A stretch of DNA of 64,000 nucleotides from Leucogyrophana mollusca (GCA_021014945.1 MU266411.1:1-64000), one strand, 5' to 3'. Numbered from the stretch's first letter, positions 1 through 11,472 are shown. Translations and numbers: made by a program. The notes: a model not told the origin generated them from the letters alone.

Positions 1-261
1 GACAAAACCCCGAGCAACATAAGGAGTAGGAATACGGAAAAACAACATACCTCTCAGGCACACCAGGAGACCGCCGCGAAACCACTCGACGAAATACCCG
101 TTATGTCTTTCTCTGACCTTCACGAAACCTCCGAAAGATATGTCTCAAGCCTCCTCGTAAACATCCGTGGACCCTCTCCGGACTATGTCGATACGGACCC
201 TCTCTGGACTATGGGAGACCCGGGCTACGTCGATACAGAGGCCCAGAGGAGGCCGGGATGA
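1..261 (+). CDS. C-terminal end of an unassigned protein (partial, runs off left edge)
   Basis: Frame 1 is open from the first base of the window to a TGA at 259-261, giving up to 86 residues. A good 3' splice site (pyrimidine-rich, ending CTCAG at 58) suggests the last exon may start at 59 instead. The tail contains an internal near-repeat, PDYVDT followed by PGYVDT, spaced by about 17 residues. No family is recognised. It is read as a gene end because the open frame stays open for 86 codons and the next gene on the same strand starts 300 bases later. It could also be chance open frame. Confidence 0.4.
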   Translation, partial: DKTPSNIRSRNTEKQHTSQAHQETAAKPLDEIPVMSFSDLHETSERYVSSLLVNIRGPSPDYVDTDPLWTMGDPGYVDTEAQRRPG

Positions 262-565
262 CTGATCTCAAAGATCTATTCCCGCCGACAAGAAAACCCT
301 ATCATTTAGGTCGTGGGAACCTCCCCAAAGTGCTGCCAAGGGTGGCGATTTTATCTATTTGTGCGAACGGATCAGCTGCACCCGACTCGCAGTCTCCGCG
401 CTCGAATTGTATGAGCAAGGCTCCCCGGATAGGTCAGGGGCAACTTGCGCTCGGTATGTCCCAGAGTTGTCTTTGGTCAGATCCCGCGACTTACCCGCCG
501 GGCTGGTAGCACTGTTACTGTGGATATATCCCCACACCAACTAAAACTCAGATTTCGTATTCGCC
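262..565. other. Intergenic, 304 bases, nothing recognised
   Basis: Short overlapping open frames on both strands are seen but none has splice signals or a recognisable product. It probably holds the terminator of the left gene and the promoter of the gene at 566. Confidence 0.5.
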
Positions 566-1566
566 ATGGCTGCAGGCACCATGATCGCGACTACTAGTCC
601 TTACCGGAACCCTATCTTGCGCATCAAGCTTCTCCAAAAAATTAAGCTCCCTGGAGGTGGTAACGCGTCTCGAGCTCGCCTGCTCTCCCTCAAGTCCTGG
701 CTTCGACGCTTAAGGGGTTCAGCGGTATCCCTTGATGAGACTCTCGTGGGGGACATGTCCTCCAGTTCTTCCTCGACGCTAGTAGAGTCCCCGCGCACGA
801 GGGTTGACGGGGACGAGAAGAAAGAGAAGGTATGTCCACATTGGCCAGTGCCAAACGATAGGCGATCTGATTTTCATCTAGGTTGTGCGCTTTGCCGACT
901 ACCCTACCTACCTCGGTCCACGGAAGCACCGCAGGGGCCGTAGGGCCTCTTTCGGCCCCAAGCGCACCTGCATGGTCAAAACTGTAAGTACGGGCTGCTC
1001 TGGTGTGCGTCACGGTGGCCTGACAGTTCAATATCTCTCAGGAAGCTGCTGCCTACTATCATGACTCGTCTGATGACGACGAGGACTCTGTATACGAGGA
1101 CTGTCTATCGCACTACGTCGGGTTCGAGCACGACTACGAAGAACTTCTGAACCGGGAGTGCTACGCTTCCATCGAGAGAAGCAAAAGGCAAGCGTGGCAG
1201 CTACGTCAGGTGGAACCCGGCCTGTTCGACCCCGAAGAATACGCTTCGGAATGCTTCTCCAAATTCTTAAAGGCAAGGGACAACCCCTCCCCCCGGAAGC
1301 TTGTATTCGAGCATCCCGCGACCCTGCCTTGGCCTTCGCGTGTTACCCCACCGCCAATACCAAAATGTGAACCTCCGCCTCCGCCACTTGCATTCACCCT
1401 CGCACCAGGAGTAGAATATATTCCACAGGCATGGCATGTGCGACTTCGGGACCGTATCGAAGGCGAGATCATCGTCTGTTCAATCGGACTCCTTTTTCAT
1501 TTCTGTTTGCTCCTGTACTTCATCTATCACGTCATCTTCCATGTTATCTTGCGCTGCGGTGACTGA
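566..1566 (+). CDS. Unassigned protein with a C-terminal membrane segment
   Basis: Three exons (566-829, 882-983, 1042-1566) join in frame to 296 residues; both introns have GTATGT/GTAAGT donors and TAG/CAG acceptors. The N-terminus is basic (KLLQKIKLPGGG), followed by a serine run (SSSSSS near residue 67), a basic patch (RKHRRGRRAS), an acidic stretch (DSSDDDEDS), and a proline-rich part (PPIPKCEPPPPP). The last 25 residues are strongly hydrophobic (IGLLFHFCLLLYFIYHV) and look like a tail-anchor or single membrane span. No domain family is recognised. The start is the first ATG in frame with the longest product. It is followed by the next gene on the same strand after 318 bases. Confidence 0.65.
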
Positions 1567-1884
1567 CTCCGAGCTGTATCCTCTAACTTCCTGTATCGCT
1601 TTAGCTCTTGCACTTTCACTATGTACCCACCCAAGTCATACCTTCCGTTGTGTTGCAGTACTCTTTTATCAGGTTATGTATAGCGTTACCCAAAATTAAC
1701 GTCCTGTATACACAGCATCGTGACTTTATCATCCAGATTCCAGATTACCACAACGCGACTCAGACGCGTGTGCGTCCGAGTCACGTGCGATTGACATCAC
1801 TGTACATTGATGGCACAGGCTCACAACTAGACGTGCATTCAGCCTAAACGCCAACATACCAGCTGCAGCACAAGTTGAAGTACT
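1567..1884. other. Intergenic, 318 bases
   Basis: No gene seen. Contains pyrimidine-rich stretches and presumably the 3' end of the preceding gene and the promoter of the next. Confidence 0.5.
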
Positions 1885-2805
1885 ATGGCGGATAGCACAC
1901 CCGCTGGATCCGGCGAGCCTTCATCCTCTCGCGGTCGCGGCAGAGGCAGAGGCAAATCCCGAGGAGGTTTAGGAAAATATCTCCGCGCAAGAGGCCGTGG
2001 GCGGGGATACGGACGCCCAGCGGAATTCCACCAGCGCCTCGTCCTTGAGGACGAGCAAGTTGAGGAGCTGGATCCTGACTCTGAGGAAGCCAAGGAGCTG
2101 CAGCAGAAGTTCTCAAGGAGGCAGCTTGGGACGAACGCGGATCGGTATGTCGAGCTTGAGCCGGAACTTGATTCGGACGGTAAGCCTGGATCGCTGCGAT
2201 CATCACGCTCTGATCATCCTAAGCTCCTTGTATGTATGTCACTCGGTGCCAGGTGAGGAGATACGGGAACCGGAGGTCGATCTTTCGGCATTCCTTGAGA
2301 AACAGAAGTTGTCAGACAGTGTGGAGCCGCAGATAGCGCCTCCTGCAGACGATGACGACGATATCGATCATACCCTGGCACATATATCTTCTCGCCGACA
2401 AGCACCATCGCAGTCGAAGAAAGGGCGCGTGCAGTCGATCGAGTGGGACGAGGACTTGGATGACATGAGCCGAGAGAAAGCGGCTGCCGAAGCTGCTCGA
2501 GGTTTGTGGACGATTTTTCCACCCCATCTCATCCCTGACCTTCCCGCACTTGCGTTAGATCTGAAGGCAAGGTTCCGAGCAAAGACAGAGAAATTACGAG
2601 CGAAACCATTAACCGCCCCCCTCCCGCGGGATCGCAAGAAGGGTGAGAAACTTTGTTGTCATTGAAGGCGGCTGCGAGAAAGCAAGTTGACTTGATTATA
2701 ACAGACAATGACTATATCGAAGCACCCCCTCTTCCAACTGATACAGTACAAAAGAAAGAGCCCAAGGCGGAGATGCAGGATTTCCTGGATGACCTGTTAG
2801 GATGA
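1885..2805 (+). CDS. RG-rich acidic conserved hypothetical protein
   Basis: Four exons (1885-2179, 2253-2501, 2559-2642, 2705-2805), all phase-1 junctions, encode 242 residues. Residues 14-45 are rich in RG/RGG (SSRGRGRGRGKSRGG, then RARGRGRGYGRP), the kind of tract that is arginine-methylated and binds RNA. The middle is acidic (PPADDDDDIDHTL), then comes a charged helix (DLKARFRAKTEKLRAK), and the protein ends in DFLDDLLG. No catalytic motif is visible. The N-terminus suggests a nuclear or RNA-associated role, which is inference. The splice frame is supported because each junction restores an intact codon and removes in-frame stops. Confidence 0.7.
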
Positions 2806-5698
2806 TACAGCGTCACCCACCCGAGCATACCGGGAAAACCACCGCGATGAAGGTACCTGAAATCTACGTACTCCTCAGTCGGGGTCTTCACACCTCCAGA
2901 GGGCGGGAGTACACCAACACTGCTCATCCAAGGAAGTCATAAGCAGGCTGTGGTGCTTCCTACCCGCATATCCAGGGGCTCCGTACGTCCGCCCCTCATC
3001 GTCACTGGAGCCGAGGGAAAGGGATGAGTAGGCTTGCCGCTCGAATCGCTTAATCATACTCACCTGAGCCTCGGAGCTGGAACAATTAATGTTTAGCTAG
3101 GGTCAAGAAGATAGCCCTCGTGTCAATAAATCCAGATCTTGGAAGTCGAAACGTATAATAGTTCCATTCAATAGACAAGCATCTATAAAATCAGACGGTC
3201 GAACTTTGTCCTAGAACGCATTCAGCAAAAAGGTAGATGGACACTCGAAGAGTGCAACCCCAAAGATTGTAATGCAGCTTTATAGCGAGAGCAGCACACG
3301 GTAGGCCCTAGTAAAAGGCGAGGGCCTAAGTGTGTTGTGGTACCCTCAGCTGCTTACAATGATTTAATAAGCCTCCCACACCATCAACGAAGTCTCGTAT
3401 TTTGCTTGGACGGCGGGTGGTTGCTTTGGAAGTGCCGTAATACTCGGGCAAGGTGGCAACCAGACCCACCGTCGCGAAATCAAAACAAGTTGAATGACAC
3501 GCAAGACAGCGCTCAGTCAAAATTACGATATATTCCATGGCCATACGAAAGACAAGGCGCGTATAGATAGTCCAGGGCACCTGAGTGAAAGAAAACCCTA
3601 TACTGTTGACAGTGTGAGTGGGGCGCCAGCCGCCACTCCGTCTTCCACCCGGCACCGTAAGGCTGCTTCCTGATTATTGTTTGAACTCTCAATGAGCCTC
3701 GCTCGCTTATCATCTGTGACCTATACCGCTGAATATCATCATCGTGTCACTGTCCTCACAGTGAATTGCGTACTCCGCAGCTTACTAGTACACTCGATCC
3801 CTCAATCCTGTCTACTAGATTGTCACTCATTTGCTGTTCTCTCTCGTCGGGATTATGATGATTATTAGAGCGCTATTGGATGTAATCTTATTGCTTTTGT
3901 GGCGGCGGTATCCAGCTATCATTATCGTTATCTTTCGATCTCTTCCTATCATCACTGAAACCTAAGTTTTCCGATCAGCCCTTATATTGGTATTATATGG
4001 TGTGCAATTACTGAAATATACAAATTATTTTATTGAATCTGGTATAACATTAGATGCTATTATCTAGTTATCCTCCTCGGATAATAAGTATCACCCCGAC
4101 CGTAATGTGGCAGTACCCGCATATCGCGAATGCTAGACAATGATGTATCATGTATACCACCATATTAGATAGCACCTCGCACAAATATTGTCACATTTCG
4201 ACGGTGGTAGCAACTATCTGCATTTTTCACAACAACAACATACATGTACTGGGTATGTAGTGGATGTATCGACAATCCGCCCGACATCCCTTCAGTCCTG
4301 TTCTTCCTGGTCCAATGGGATTGTGATCAATCCATTGAGCATCAATGGGATTAGTCTATGAATGGTAATCCATCCAAGCTCCATCCAGCGTTCGAGGACA
4401 TCCATCCAGCGTTCGAGGGCACCCATCCAGCGTCCAAGGGTATACATCCAGCGTTTGAGGACACTATCCAGCGTTTGAGGACACTATCCAACGTTCGAGG
4501 GCACCTATCCAGCGTCCAAGGGTATACATCCGGCATAATGGCCTCCATCCAGCGTCGAGGGGGTCCATCCAGCGTCGAGGGGGTCCACAGCATCCAGGAT
4601 CTGCATCCAAGGGTATCCATCTGGCATACGAGGCATCCATCCGGCATACGAGGCATCCGTCCACCATCGAGGGCATGGGCATCCATCCATCCAGCGTCGA
4701 GGGGGTCCATAAAGTCGGGGGTCGTCGGCTCGAACTTCGTGGTCCATGCAGCAGAGCACAACTCGAACGTTGTGTATTGAGAGAAAGGTTAACGATAAAG
4801 ACTTAGACAAGAAACGACGGCTGCGGAGCTCCAACGAGCTCTGTGTCGGAGTTTTAAATTGCCTTGTCCACGCCGTCACGGCGTCGCGCCATGTAGTAAC
4901 TTGTCATATTGGATTGGAAATGGATTAGAACAGTCGGGAAATGTTTTATTGCTATGATATGCCGGTTGCCTTCTGTGCCAATATTTTCAGGGCTATTTAA
5001 CTATTGTTCATATATGTACATGAATTCAATGATACTGTAATGACATATACTGGCTTGCAATGCACTAGGAACTTTGAGACTTGTTGGAAAGGGTTGAAAT
5101 ATATATGGATCCTTACAACGGCTTTATAATCGAGTATAATAGGGTATAATCAATTGGAATCTTTATTTATTATTACCATTTATGCCTGGGTTTATCGCGG
5201 AAAGAGGGTTTCAGTGATGATCTATCCCATTATTCCGCTAGCGCTTTCATTCAACGCAACATTCGTTCCCTGTAACATCCCTCACAATCCTACCATTATA
5301 GGTCGGGGTGGTCAACATACATGTTGGTGCAGCCGCGGTTATCACCGGGTTCCACTCAACTGCTCGCCCTGAGAGCGCAGTAATTCATTCTCACAAGACG
5401 ATATTAGATGTTAGTCTCATTCCCTGGTAACCCAATGACCCGGTGCACAAATACAGCCCGCCCTTCCCCCTATGTCGTGCGGAACAACGTACAATTTGTC
5501 CTCAACACCCCGATTCCGAATCAAAACATTGCCATGGCCATGGCCAAAGAACGAATTCGCCCAAATAAATAACGTGCCTGCGTGACGCAAGGCGAAAGCG
5601 CATAGCAAGCGATTAAGTAACGGCAGGCCTGTTATCCATGAAACGCCGGTCAAAAATGTCCTTCCCTGGCGCAAGAAGCACACTCACCGGTGGCATGT
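2806..5698. other. Gene-poor, AT-rich stretch (2.9 kb) left of the mating locus
   Basis: No convincing gene. The part from about 3.85 to 4.25 kb and the part around 5.0-5.2 kb are clearly AT-rich. A minisatellite fills 4375-4710 (listed separately). A minus-strand frame of about 60 codons at 2875-3063 has protein-like composition but neither splice partners nor a recognised product, so it is not called. Confidence 0.6.
4375..4710. repeat. Minisatellite, degenerate unit of about 20 bp
   Basis: About sixteen head-to-tail copies of a unit close to CATCCAGCGTTCGAGGACAC are seen. Variants have CGTCCAAGGGTAT or CGTCGAGGGGGTC in the second half, and there are two CATCCGGCATACGAGG copies. Adjacent identical copies (for example the two CCAGCGTCGAGGGGGTC units at about 4550-4590) point to recent slippage or unequal exchange. 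Both strands read open through it only because the unit lacks stops; it is not treated as coding. Confidence 0.85.
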
Positions 5699-5815
5699 TC
5701 AGGAAATAGTGCAGTAAGTCCCCGGACCGGACGGAGTATCGTAGTCCGCGGGAAGCTGATCGACGTTCTCAACGACAGTGGTTTGGGAACCAATGAGCTC
5801 GAAGAAATAATCCAT
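5699..5815 (-). CDS. Pheromone precursor P1 (CaaX lipopeptide)
   Basis: A single 39-codon frame encodes a 38-residue precursor beginning MDYFFELIG and ending GPGTYCTIS. The last four residues, CTIS, are a CaaX box: the cysteine at position 35 would be farnesylated, the last three residues removed and the new end methylated. The short acidic middle (VVENVDQLPADYD) resembles the pro-part of other basidiomycete precursors. The mature peptide would be the roughly 10-12 residues before the cysteine. A TATA-like box lies about 105 bases upstream (5917-5923 on the minus strand). The gene lies 0.7 kb beyond the 3' end of receptor R1. The MD start, size and CaaX end agree with P2-P4; recognition is by pattern only. 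Confidence 0.85.
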   Translation of the reverse strand: MDYFFELIGSQTTVVENVDQLPADYDTPSGPGTYCTIS

Positions 5816-6547
5816 GTCTGGTCACCAATGAGGACAAGGTTGATCTCAGCTGGTTTTATGAGGGGCTAGGACGACGTGAAACCGTGCTGGGGCAGGAAAC
5901 ACCAAGATGCCATGAATTATATATCGAAGGTGGACCTGGTTTGGCCGAACCGATCCACTCAGGCACCTCGCTTTCCCTTCCCCTCCGCAAGCGCCTGTGG
6001 ACTTGATCTGCATTTCATCTGAGACACGAGGAACGCACCCGCGCTATTGTTCTACGAACCTCAACACATTGTTGCCACCGGAGTATTGGACATATCATCG
6101 GCGGAATCAATTCTGAGATCGCTTTAGGCAGGTGAACAAGATCGTCTTCGACGTCGATTGCTTGGCGAGGTCTCAGATTTGCAGTTCGGAATCAGTAGCG
6201 CCGTGCAACAGCATGGACGTTGGTAAGCACCCCTGAACTCAAGAGTCCCTGACGACATATCTTAGGGGTCTGGTGGGGAAGTCATGTAACTTAGAAGTCG
6301 ATGAGGTGGATTAGGCACTATTCCGTACCGACTTGCGTAGTGATGCTTGTGCATAGCGGAAAGATCTGATAGTATATTTCGGCAGTGAGCGTGAAGATAG
6401 GTTCGTCAAGATAGTACAAAGATTAATGGTATATACGGAGTTAAAAAGCAAAGGAGTGGCCATCGATACAGTGTGATGATAACAATCGAAAGGTGATTGG
6501 ATATATAAAATGCTCAGGCAACTGCCTAGCCGAAGGGTAGAAGGAGC
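5816..6547. other. Intergenic between P1 and the 3' end of R1
   Basis: 732 bases holding the P1 promoter; no further gene recognised on either strand. Confidence 0.5.
5917..5923 (-). promoter_or_regulatory. TATA-like box of P1
   Basis: TATATAA on the minus strand, about 105 bases before the P1 start codon. The other three pheromone genes have a comparable AT box 99-137 bases upstream. Confidence 0.4.
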
Positions 6548-7988
6548 TCAAACAAAGTCCTGGGGATGATCACCAGGAATATCGGCACGATTGGAATAGA
6601 ATGATGGTGGGGGATCGAGTGGAGAATGTGCCAAGCTAGGCGAGGAATAGGAGAAAGTGGATGACGGATGGGTTTCAGAGGTGGGAGAATACTTCTCAAT
6701 GGAAGAGCAGCCCTCGACATCCTTCTCTTCAACAAACATGCTCTTCTCCGTCTGCCCTTTTGATTGGGCCATGACGTCGGAGAAACGCGGTAAGGATGGC
6801 GAACGACGGGCGATATGAACACTGGAATGACGGTGATCAGAGGAGCAACAACACGGGTACATAAGAACCCACCGAGCAAACGAAGAGGGAGTACTAGAAA
6901 CATGATCAACGGCAAGCCGTTCACGCAGTACCACACGTCGGAACCACGACATACAAGTGCGGTATTCTTTCATTGCTTCCTGCCCAAACGAAAAGAACGC
7001 GAAGAAGAAAGCGGAGGAGATTGGAACCGTCCACCATAGCACATACGTCCAGATAAGCGTAGATCGAGGAATTAGGACGGTCGGGAAGTAGGCAACCTGA
7101 GAAAATCCGTCGTGGACATTTTGCCAGCTGATCCATGGTCGCAGACCATTCCGACACGTAAACCACATGTTGAGGGAGGTGATCAATAAACCCCAGATCA
7201 TCTGAACGACGGCCATGCACATCAGACGGAAATATCGTGAGGAGGTTAAACCCGAAGTTGAGTCTTGGAGATGCTTGGCGAACGTCAGCCGGCGACGGAA
7301 AAAATGCAGGAGAGCCATTCCTGGGTCAAAGGGTGAGGGATAGTTCGGCTAGTTCTTTCAATAAGCATACCAGCGTAGGCGAGAGTCAGTACCGCGACGA
7401 CCATGGGAGGGACCCAGATGAGGCATATGGCGGGTATAGAAACGTAGATAGTGGGTCGGCAACCGAACTGTTCAACAATGTCAAAGCGATGGCCTTGGAC
7501 GATATAGTCTGAGGTTGTTTGGATTAAGATCGGGAACCCCGTAGAAAGAATATGGCTTACGCAGTGCCATGTAGATGATGGGCATACCCCAGCACAAAGC
7601 GGCATCGAAGATCATACGGCGTCGTCTATCAGCGTGCGTCGTGCGCGCCTGGCGAACTGACGCAATTCGTTCGAGATGAATACAGACACAAAGACAGCAG
7701 GCAGGAAGCGCCATATTTGCGCCAATCTGCAACTTCGTAGCTGCAGAGCATAAGTTGGGAAGGTGCACTTCAATGCATAGCCAACTTACCAATATCGCAC
7801 CATACCGGCGCTACATTGAGGACAGTATTTGCCCAAATAACAGAGTTGATCGCGAAGATGAGGTTGGAGATGAATAGCCACAGGATAATAGAGAGTGTGG
7901 CGATGTTTTTGGCACGCCAGTGCCATGGGAGGGGGACGAGAACGATGGCGGTGGCGATGAAAGCACCAAGGGGAAGCTCGACGTGCAT
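6548..7988 (-). CDS. STE3: STE3-type pheromone receptor R1
   Basis: Seven-helix GPCR of the fungal STE3 class, which binds a farnesylated pheromone at the cell surface and signals through a G protein. Five exons (7790-7988, 7561-7740, 7371-7508, 6873-7320, 6548-6821) give 412 residues. Family marks in order are VPLPWHWRAKNIA after helix 1, PVWCDI, CLCVCIHLERIAS, IVQGHRFDIVEQFGC, RRRLTFAKHL and SSRYFRLM. A long hydrophilic cytoplasmic tail follows helix 7. The start is the ATG at 7988; a TTG nine bases upstream is not used. Exons 1-4 have exactly the same lengths as in R3 (199, 180, 138, 448 nt), so the two are close paralogues in opposite orientation. The last intron is 51 nt, stop-free and in frame, so retention would add 17 residues to the tail. 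Confidence 0.95.
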
Positions 7989-8095
7989 GGTGGACAAGGT
8001 AGATGGCGGGGCGAAGGACCTATCCTTTCAACCAAAAGCAACTGGTTTATAGTACGGATGCCCATTGTTGCCAGATACTTTGCTGTTTGGCGAGG

Positions 8096-8102
8096 ACAAA
8101 GG
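8096..8102 (+). promoter_or_regulatory. Putative pheromone response element of R1
   Basis: ACAAAGG on the plus strand, 108 bases before the R1 start codon. It matches the core of the ACAAAGGGA element bound by HMG-box factors such as Ustilago Prf1. The same motif in the same relative orientation precedes R2, R3 and R4. Confidence 0.4.
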
Positions 8103-8573
8103 AAAATCATACTACTCCGCCCGAAATGGACAATGTAATTCAAACTCAGAGGCATTGCTCCCACGTAGCTTAGTTAGCGTTGAAATACTGCTCACTGTTT
8201 TCCCACAAGGCAACAATGCTCGGCAACGGAACCAAACTTACCAAAACCCTGAGGCCAAACCCAACACCGAACCTATGGTATGCCCCATCGGTACAGCGTC
8301 GCGAAATATGATATAGTCCAGTTGTGCAGACAAACTTTACATCGTAATGATCCAGTCCGAGCCAGTCCAAGAGACCGAGGCTGAGTGCCTCATGGGGGCA
8401 CAATCAAATTTGATCTCGGCCTTGCCGTTTTGGTCGCACAAAGGCATTCGAGCACAGTGGGCAACACTCCGAATCCGAAACCGCTTGGTATCGTGGCATT
8501 TCATATACCGTGGGCTGACTGCAAAGCCCCATTGTACATGGACAATGTGCCTTGCCTGCCCTGTTTATAAGGC

Positions 8574-8580
8574 AATATCT
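8574..8580 (+). promoter_or_regulatory. TATA-like box of P2
   Basis: TTTATAA 99 bases before the P2 start codon. Confidence 0.4.
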
Positions 8581-8672
8581 CCCTCCAGCCCTGATCACCT
8601 ACTTTTCTGCACCCCACCACTTTGCGCGACATCAGCTGTTCACCAGCAATTACCACAGCAGGCCCTGCACCT

Positions 8673-8804
8673 ATGGACTCATTTAATTCCATCTTTGACA
8701 TTTTCTCGAGCTCATCAAGTTCTCCCGAGCCCGACGATGATAATCCGCTAGTCGATGAAGAATGGGGCGGGGGTGGCCAAAGCGGTTTCTGTGTGGTAGC
8801 ATAA
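8673..8804 (+). CDS. Pheromone precursor P2 (CaaX lipopeptide)
   Basis: Unspliced frame of 43 residues starting MDSFNSIFDIF and ending QSGFCVVA. CVVA is a CaaX box with the farnesylated cysteine at position 40. A serine run and an acidic stretch (PEPDDDNPLVDEE) form the pro-region. The paired acidic residues EE sit directly before WGGGGQSGFC, so cleavage there would release a ten-residue lipopeptide, in line with the charged pair found before mature pheromones in other Agaricomycetes. The upstream in-frame ATG at 8622 is rejected because the MDSF start gives the typical precursor size and N-terminus. It is divergent from R1, and P3 and P4 share the MD(A/S)F start. Confidence 0.92.
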   Translation: MDSFNSIFDIFSSSSSSPEPDDDNPLVDEEWGGGGQSGFCVVA

Positions 8805-9895
8805 CATGGTATGTCCCTCCAACTTACCTGCTGGTCCCCAAGCTGAACGTAAATTGCTTGTATCCCTCAGCGCCGGCCACCGGCCAGACATCTCTCTTCA
8901 ATTATCATCCCTTCACATCGGTGCTGTACCATCTGCATGGTACGTTGTCTGCTTCTCGGCAACAGCCCCGCGTTGATCACGGCTCATGTCTTCCTCAGTT
9001 GCGATGGACATTGATTTGCTCCTGATGGCTATCTTAATTCTATTCGACACTCTTCCTCACCTCCCGTTGCGATTTGACCCCCACCTACGTCATTCCCTTG
9101 CTGTTCCGATCTCTGGAGATTTGGAGATTTTATTATCATTATCATCAGTATTTTCTGTATCATAGAAATGCGTCGGTGTGCTCTTTGTTAGCATTATGTT
9201 TCGTTAGCTCTTCCTCCGCGTTTATTCATTCTGTGCCCCCGTTGTACATCCGGAACGATCACCAATCTCGCCGACCACCCCCAGTCCACGCGGATTGCCC
9301 TCGATTGGGGCATGTATTACTCGGACAAACCTTCCTCGTGTTAGAATTCGTGTGTCCAACGCACGCGAGAAAAACGGTAAGGATTGTTGGATCCGTTACA
9401 AACGCGACGGGGGGCTACAGTAAATACTAAGTGACCCATATAATACCGTAGTTGACTCATAACGAGTCAGATATACTTTCAGTATGCGGGAGGGAACGGA
9501 CTGCGGGGCGGGTGATGTGCTCAGGTGTTCGTACCAACCGAGAAATTCCAACACCTCGTTGGCGTGCCCGTCTTCTGGATCTAAGTATTCGGCCTCGTTG
9601 CACACATTGGTGTCTTGATTCATTGATAACCATACGCTAGGGTTATGGTTTAGTTTTTACATTACAAGTCAAGACCCTGCGATTCAAGCACATGAGGGGT
9701 GATCGATGTGGTCGACAACAATCGATAGCGATACAAGGCGTGTAAGAGATACAGTGTAAACGAGTGAATAGTTAGACCGGTTAAGGCCAGCCTGCCGTAT
9801 GTATGAAAGAATGATGCGAAATATGTAGTAGTGACGAAAGGGGGACGGCGTGCCACGAGGGGCCTCAAGGTGAGAGTCGAATGGAGGTTACAAAG
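8805..9895. other. Intergenic between P2 and the 3' end of R2
   Basis: 1.1 kb with no gene I can support. Frames of 60-118 codons exist on both strands (for example minus 9396-9623) but show no CaaX end, membrane segments or splice structure. Confidence 0.5.
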
Positions 9896-11359
9896 CTAAA
9901 CAGCATAATGCGTTGTCATGGTTGAAATTGACTGGGGAGTGCGAGGAAGGCTGTCAAAGTCATCGAGGGAGGGCGAGTCGACGGAAATGTCCTTCTCGAG
10001 TTTCTCGCCGAAAGTGGATGTGGAATCGTGTTTGATAGCCCCTCCGGGGCGCGGGGTATACACGGGAAGGGAGCCAACAGAGTGAATCATTGCCAGAGAG
10101 CGAGGTGCGTTGCGGAACCTATCAAGCATGGTACAAAAGTCAGCGCATGTTGCTGATCTGGAGAGCAGGGGACCTACCCGGCGGAGTTGCTGAAAGATGA
10201 AGTGGGAAGGGAAAAGCCAAAGCACTTGGCAGCAGCAGCGTAGACCCTGCGATAGTTCTTTCGCGCCTCGTCCGCAAACCCGAAGAAACCGAAGAAGGCG
10301 AACGCGCAGAACACAAGACTCCAACGTGCCAGTTCCAATGAGACAACACTGGTAAAGTTCATGCGCCAAATGACGGCAGGGTACTCGACGACGCGGGAGT
10401 AGTTGTAATGAGCATCAGCAAACCCTTTCCAGGGCTCGATGGGCGCGGTTGCGACGTTGAGGTAGATACCATACGCGCAGATGGGTGTGGTACAAAGGAG
10501 CTCAAGTGTAGCCAGTGCCATGAGACGGAAGTATCGACTGATCGTGAGTGAGGTCGTGGAAGAGAGGAATTCACTAAATTGCGCGCGGCGCTTCATGAAG
10601 GCACGTAAAGTGAGAACTGACGCGTGGCATTAGCTAAGTCCACGAGCACAAGAGTTTGAACATACTGCAATATACAGCTGAGATGAGTCCAATGACCACA
10701 GGCCAGACGATGGAAAGTGGATATGCAAGTGGGGTGTTGAAGGTATATGGGTAGCAGCCCACGTCTTCGAAAATGTTGAAGCGATGGCCTTCCACGATGA
10801 ACTCTGAAGAGGGATATTGAAGGTTTGGGTCGGATACGGACGGAAAAGGCGGTGAAGTGAAGAACTTACGAAGGACCATTTGCACGATCGGAATGCCGAG
10901 GCCAATGGTTAGGTCGACAATGACATCGCGACGTTTCTGATAACATTCAGCCAGACGACCTCGATGAACATACATATAACGAACCTGTGCACGCGAGGTT
11001 GTGACTGTGCTAACGGTCGCAATTTTGTAGAGGCGACGATTTATGCAAAGTGATGCTGCTGGAATAGCTACTGCTACGCCAACTATGAGCCGCGAAGCTA
11101 CGTCGACCGTTAGAACGAGCACCGGCAACTGCGAGCACAAAGACTGACATATATCGCACCAAACCGGGGCGTAGTTGATGGCAGTCGACCGCCATACGAT
11201 GGAGTTGATGGCCATGTTAAGGAGCCCCAGCGCGGTCCAAATCATGTAGAGACAAGTGCCTGAGTTCCATGCCTGAAAATGCCATGGAAGCGGTATGAGA
11301 ACAAGGATGCTACCAATGACGGCGAAGATGGGGAATGCCGGGTAGGAGGGGTCGGACAT
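9896..11359 (-). CDS. STE3: STE3-type pheromone receptor R2
   Basis: Seven-helix STE3 receptor of 396 residues from six exons (11149-11359, 10985-11097, 10870-10936, 10666-10803, 10178-10616, 9896-10118). Marks are LIPLPWHFQAWNSGTC, APVWCDI, ASLCINRRLYKIA, IVEGHRFNIFEDVGC, ISRYFRLMALA and the helix-7 segment FFGFFGFADEARKNYR. The INRRLY and FFGFFGFADEA motifs are shared with R5 and absent from R1, R3 and R4, so R2 and R5 form a separate subfamily. R2 has its own intron after SRAQ that R5 lacks, and lacks R5's intron after WHLE. Introns 1-3 (51, 48 and 66 nt) are all multiples of three without in-frame stops. The first ATG (11359) directly precedes helix 1. Confidence 0.94.
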
Positions 11360-11464
11360 GGCGGACAGAGAAGGGTATCTAAGTGTGGAACAGGAGGGCT
11401 TTGACCTGTCCTTTCATTTTAATAGTTATCATACTGCTCTCAGCGAACAACCACTCAAGGAGGG

Positions 11465-11472
11465 ACAAAGGG
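11465..11472 (+). promoter_or_regulatory. Putative pheromone response element of R2
   Basis: ACAAAGGG on the plus strand, 106 bases before the R2 start codon, the closest match in the window to the ACAAAGGGA consensus. An inverted copy, CCTTTGTTCG, lies at 11501-11510 and is identical over ten bases to the motif before R3. Confidence 0.45.

Larger units (their letters stand above)
7989..8672. other. Divergent promoter region of R1 and P2
   Basis: 684 bases between two divergently transcribed genes, R1 leftward and P2 rightward. It carries an ACAAAGG motif near R1, a second at about 8439 (GCACAAAGGC), and a TTTATAA box before P2. Confidence 0.6.

Noticed and set aside
4351..4780. Open frames of 136 and 140 codons on opposite strands
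   Set aside because: They exist only because the minisatellite unit lacks stop codons; the translations are simple repeats.
8622..8672. Upstream in-frame ATG extending P2 by 17 residues
   Set aside because: The MDSF start gives the usual precursor length and matches the MDAF starts of P3 and P4.
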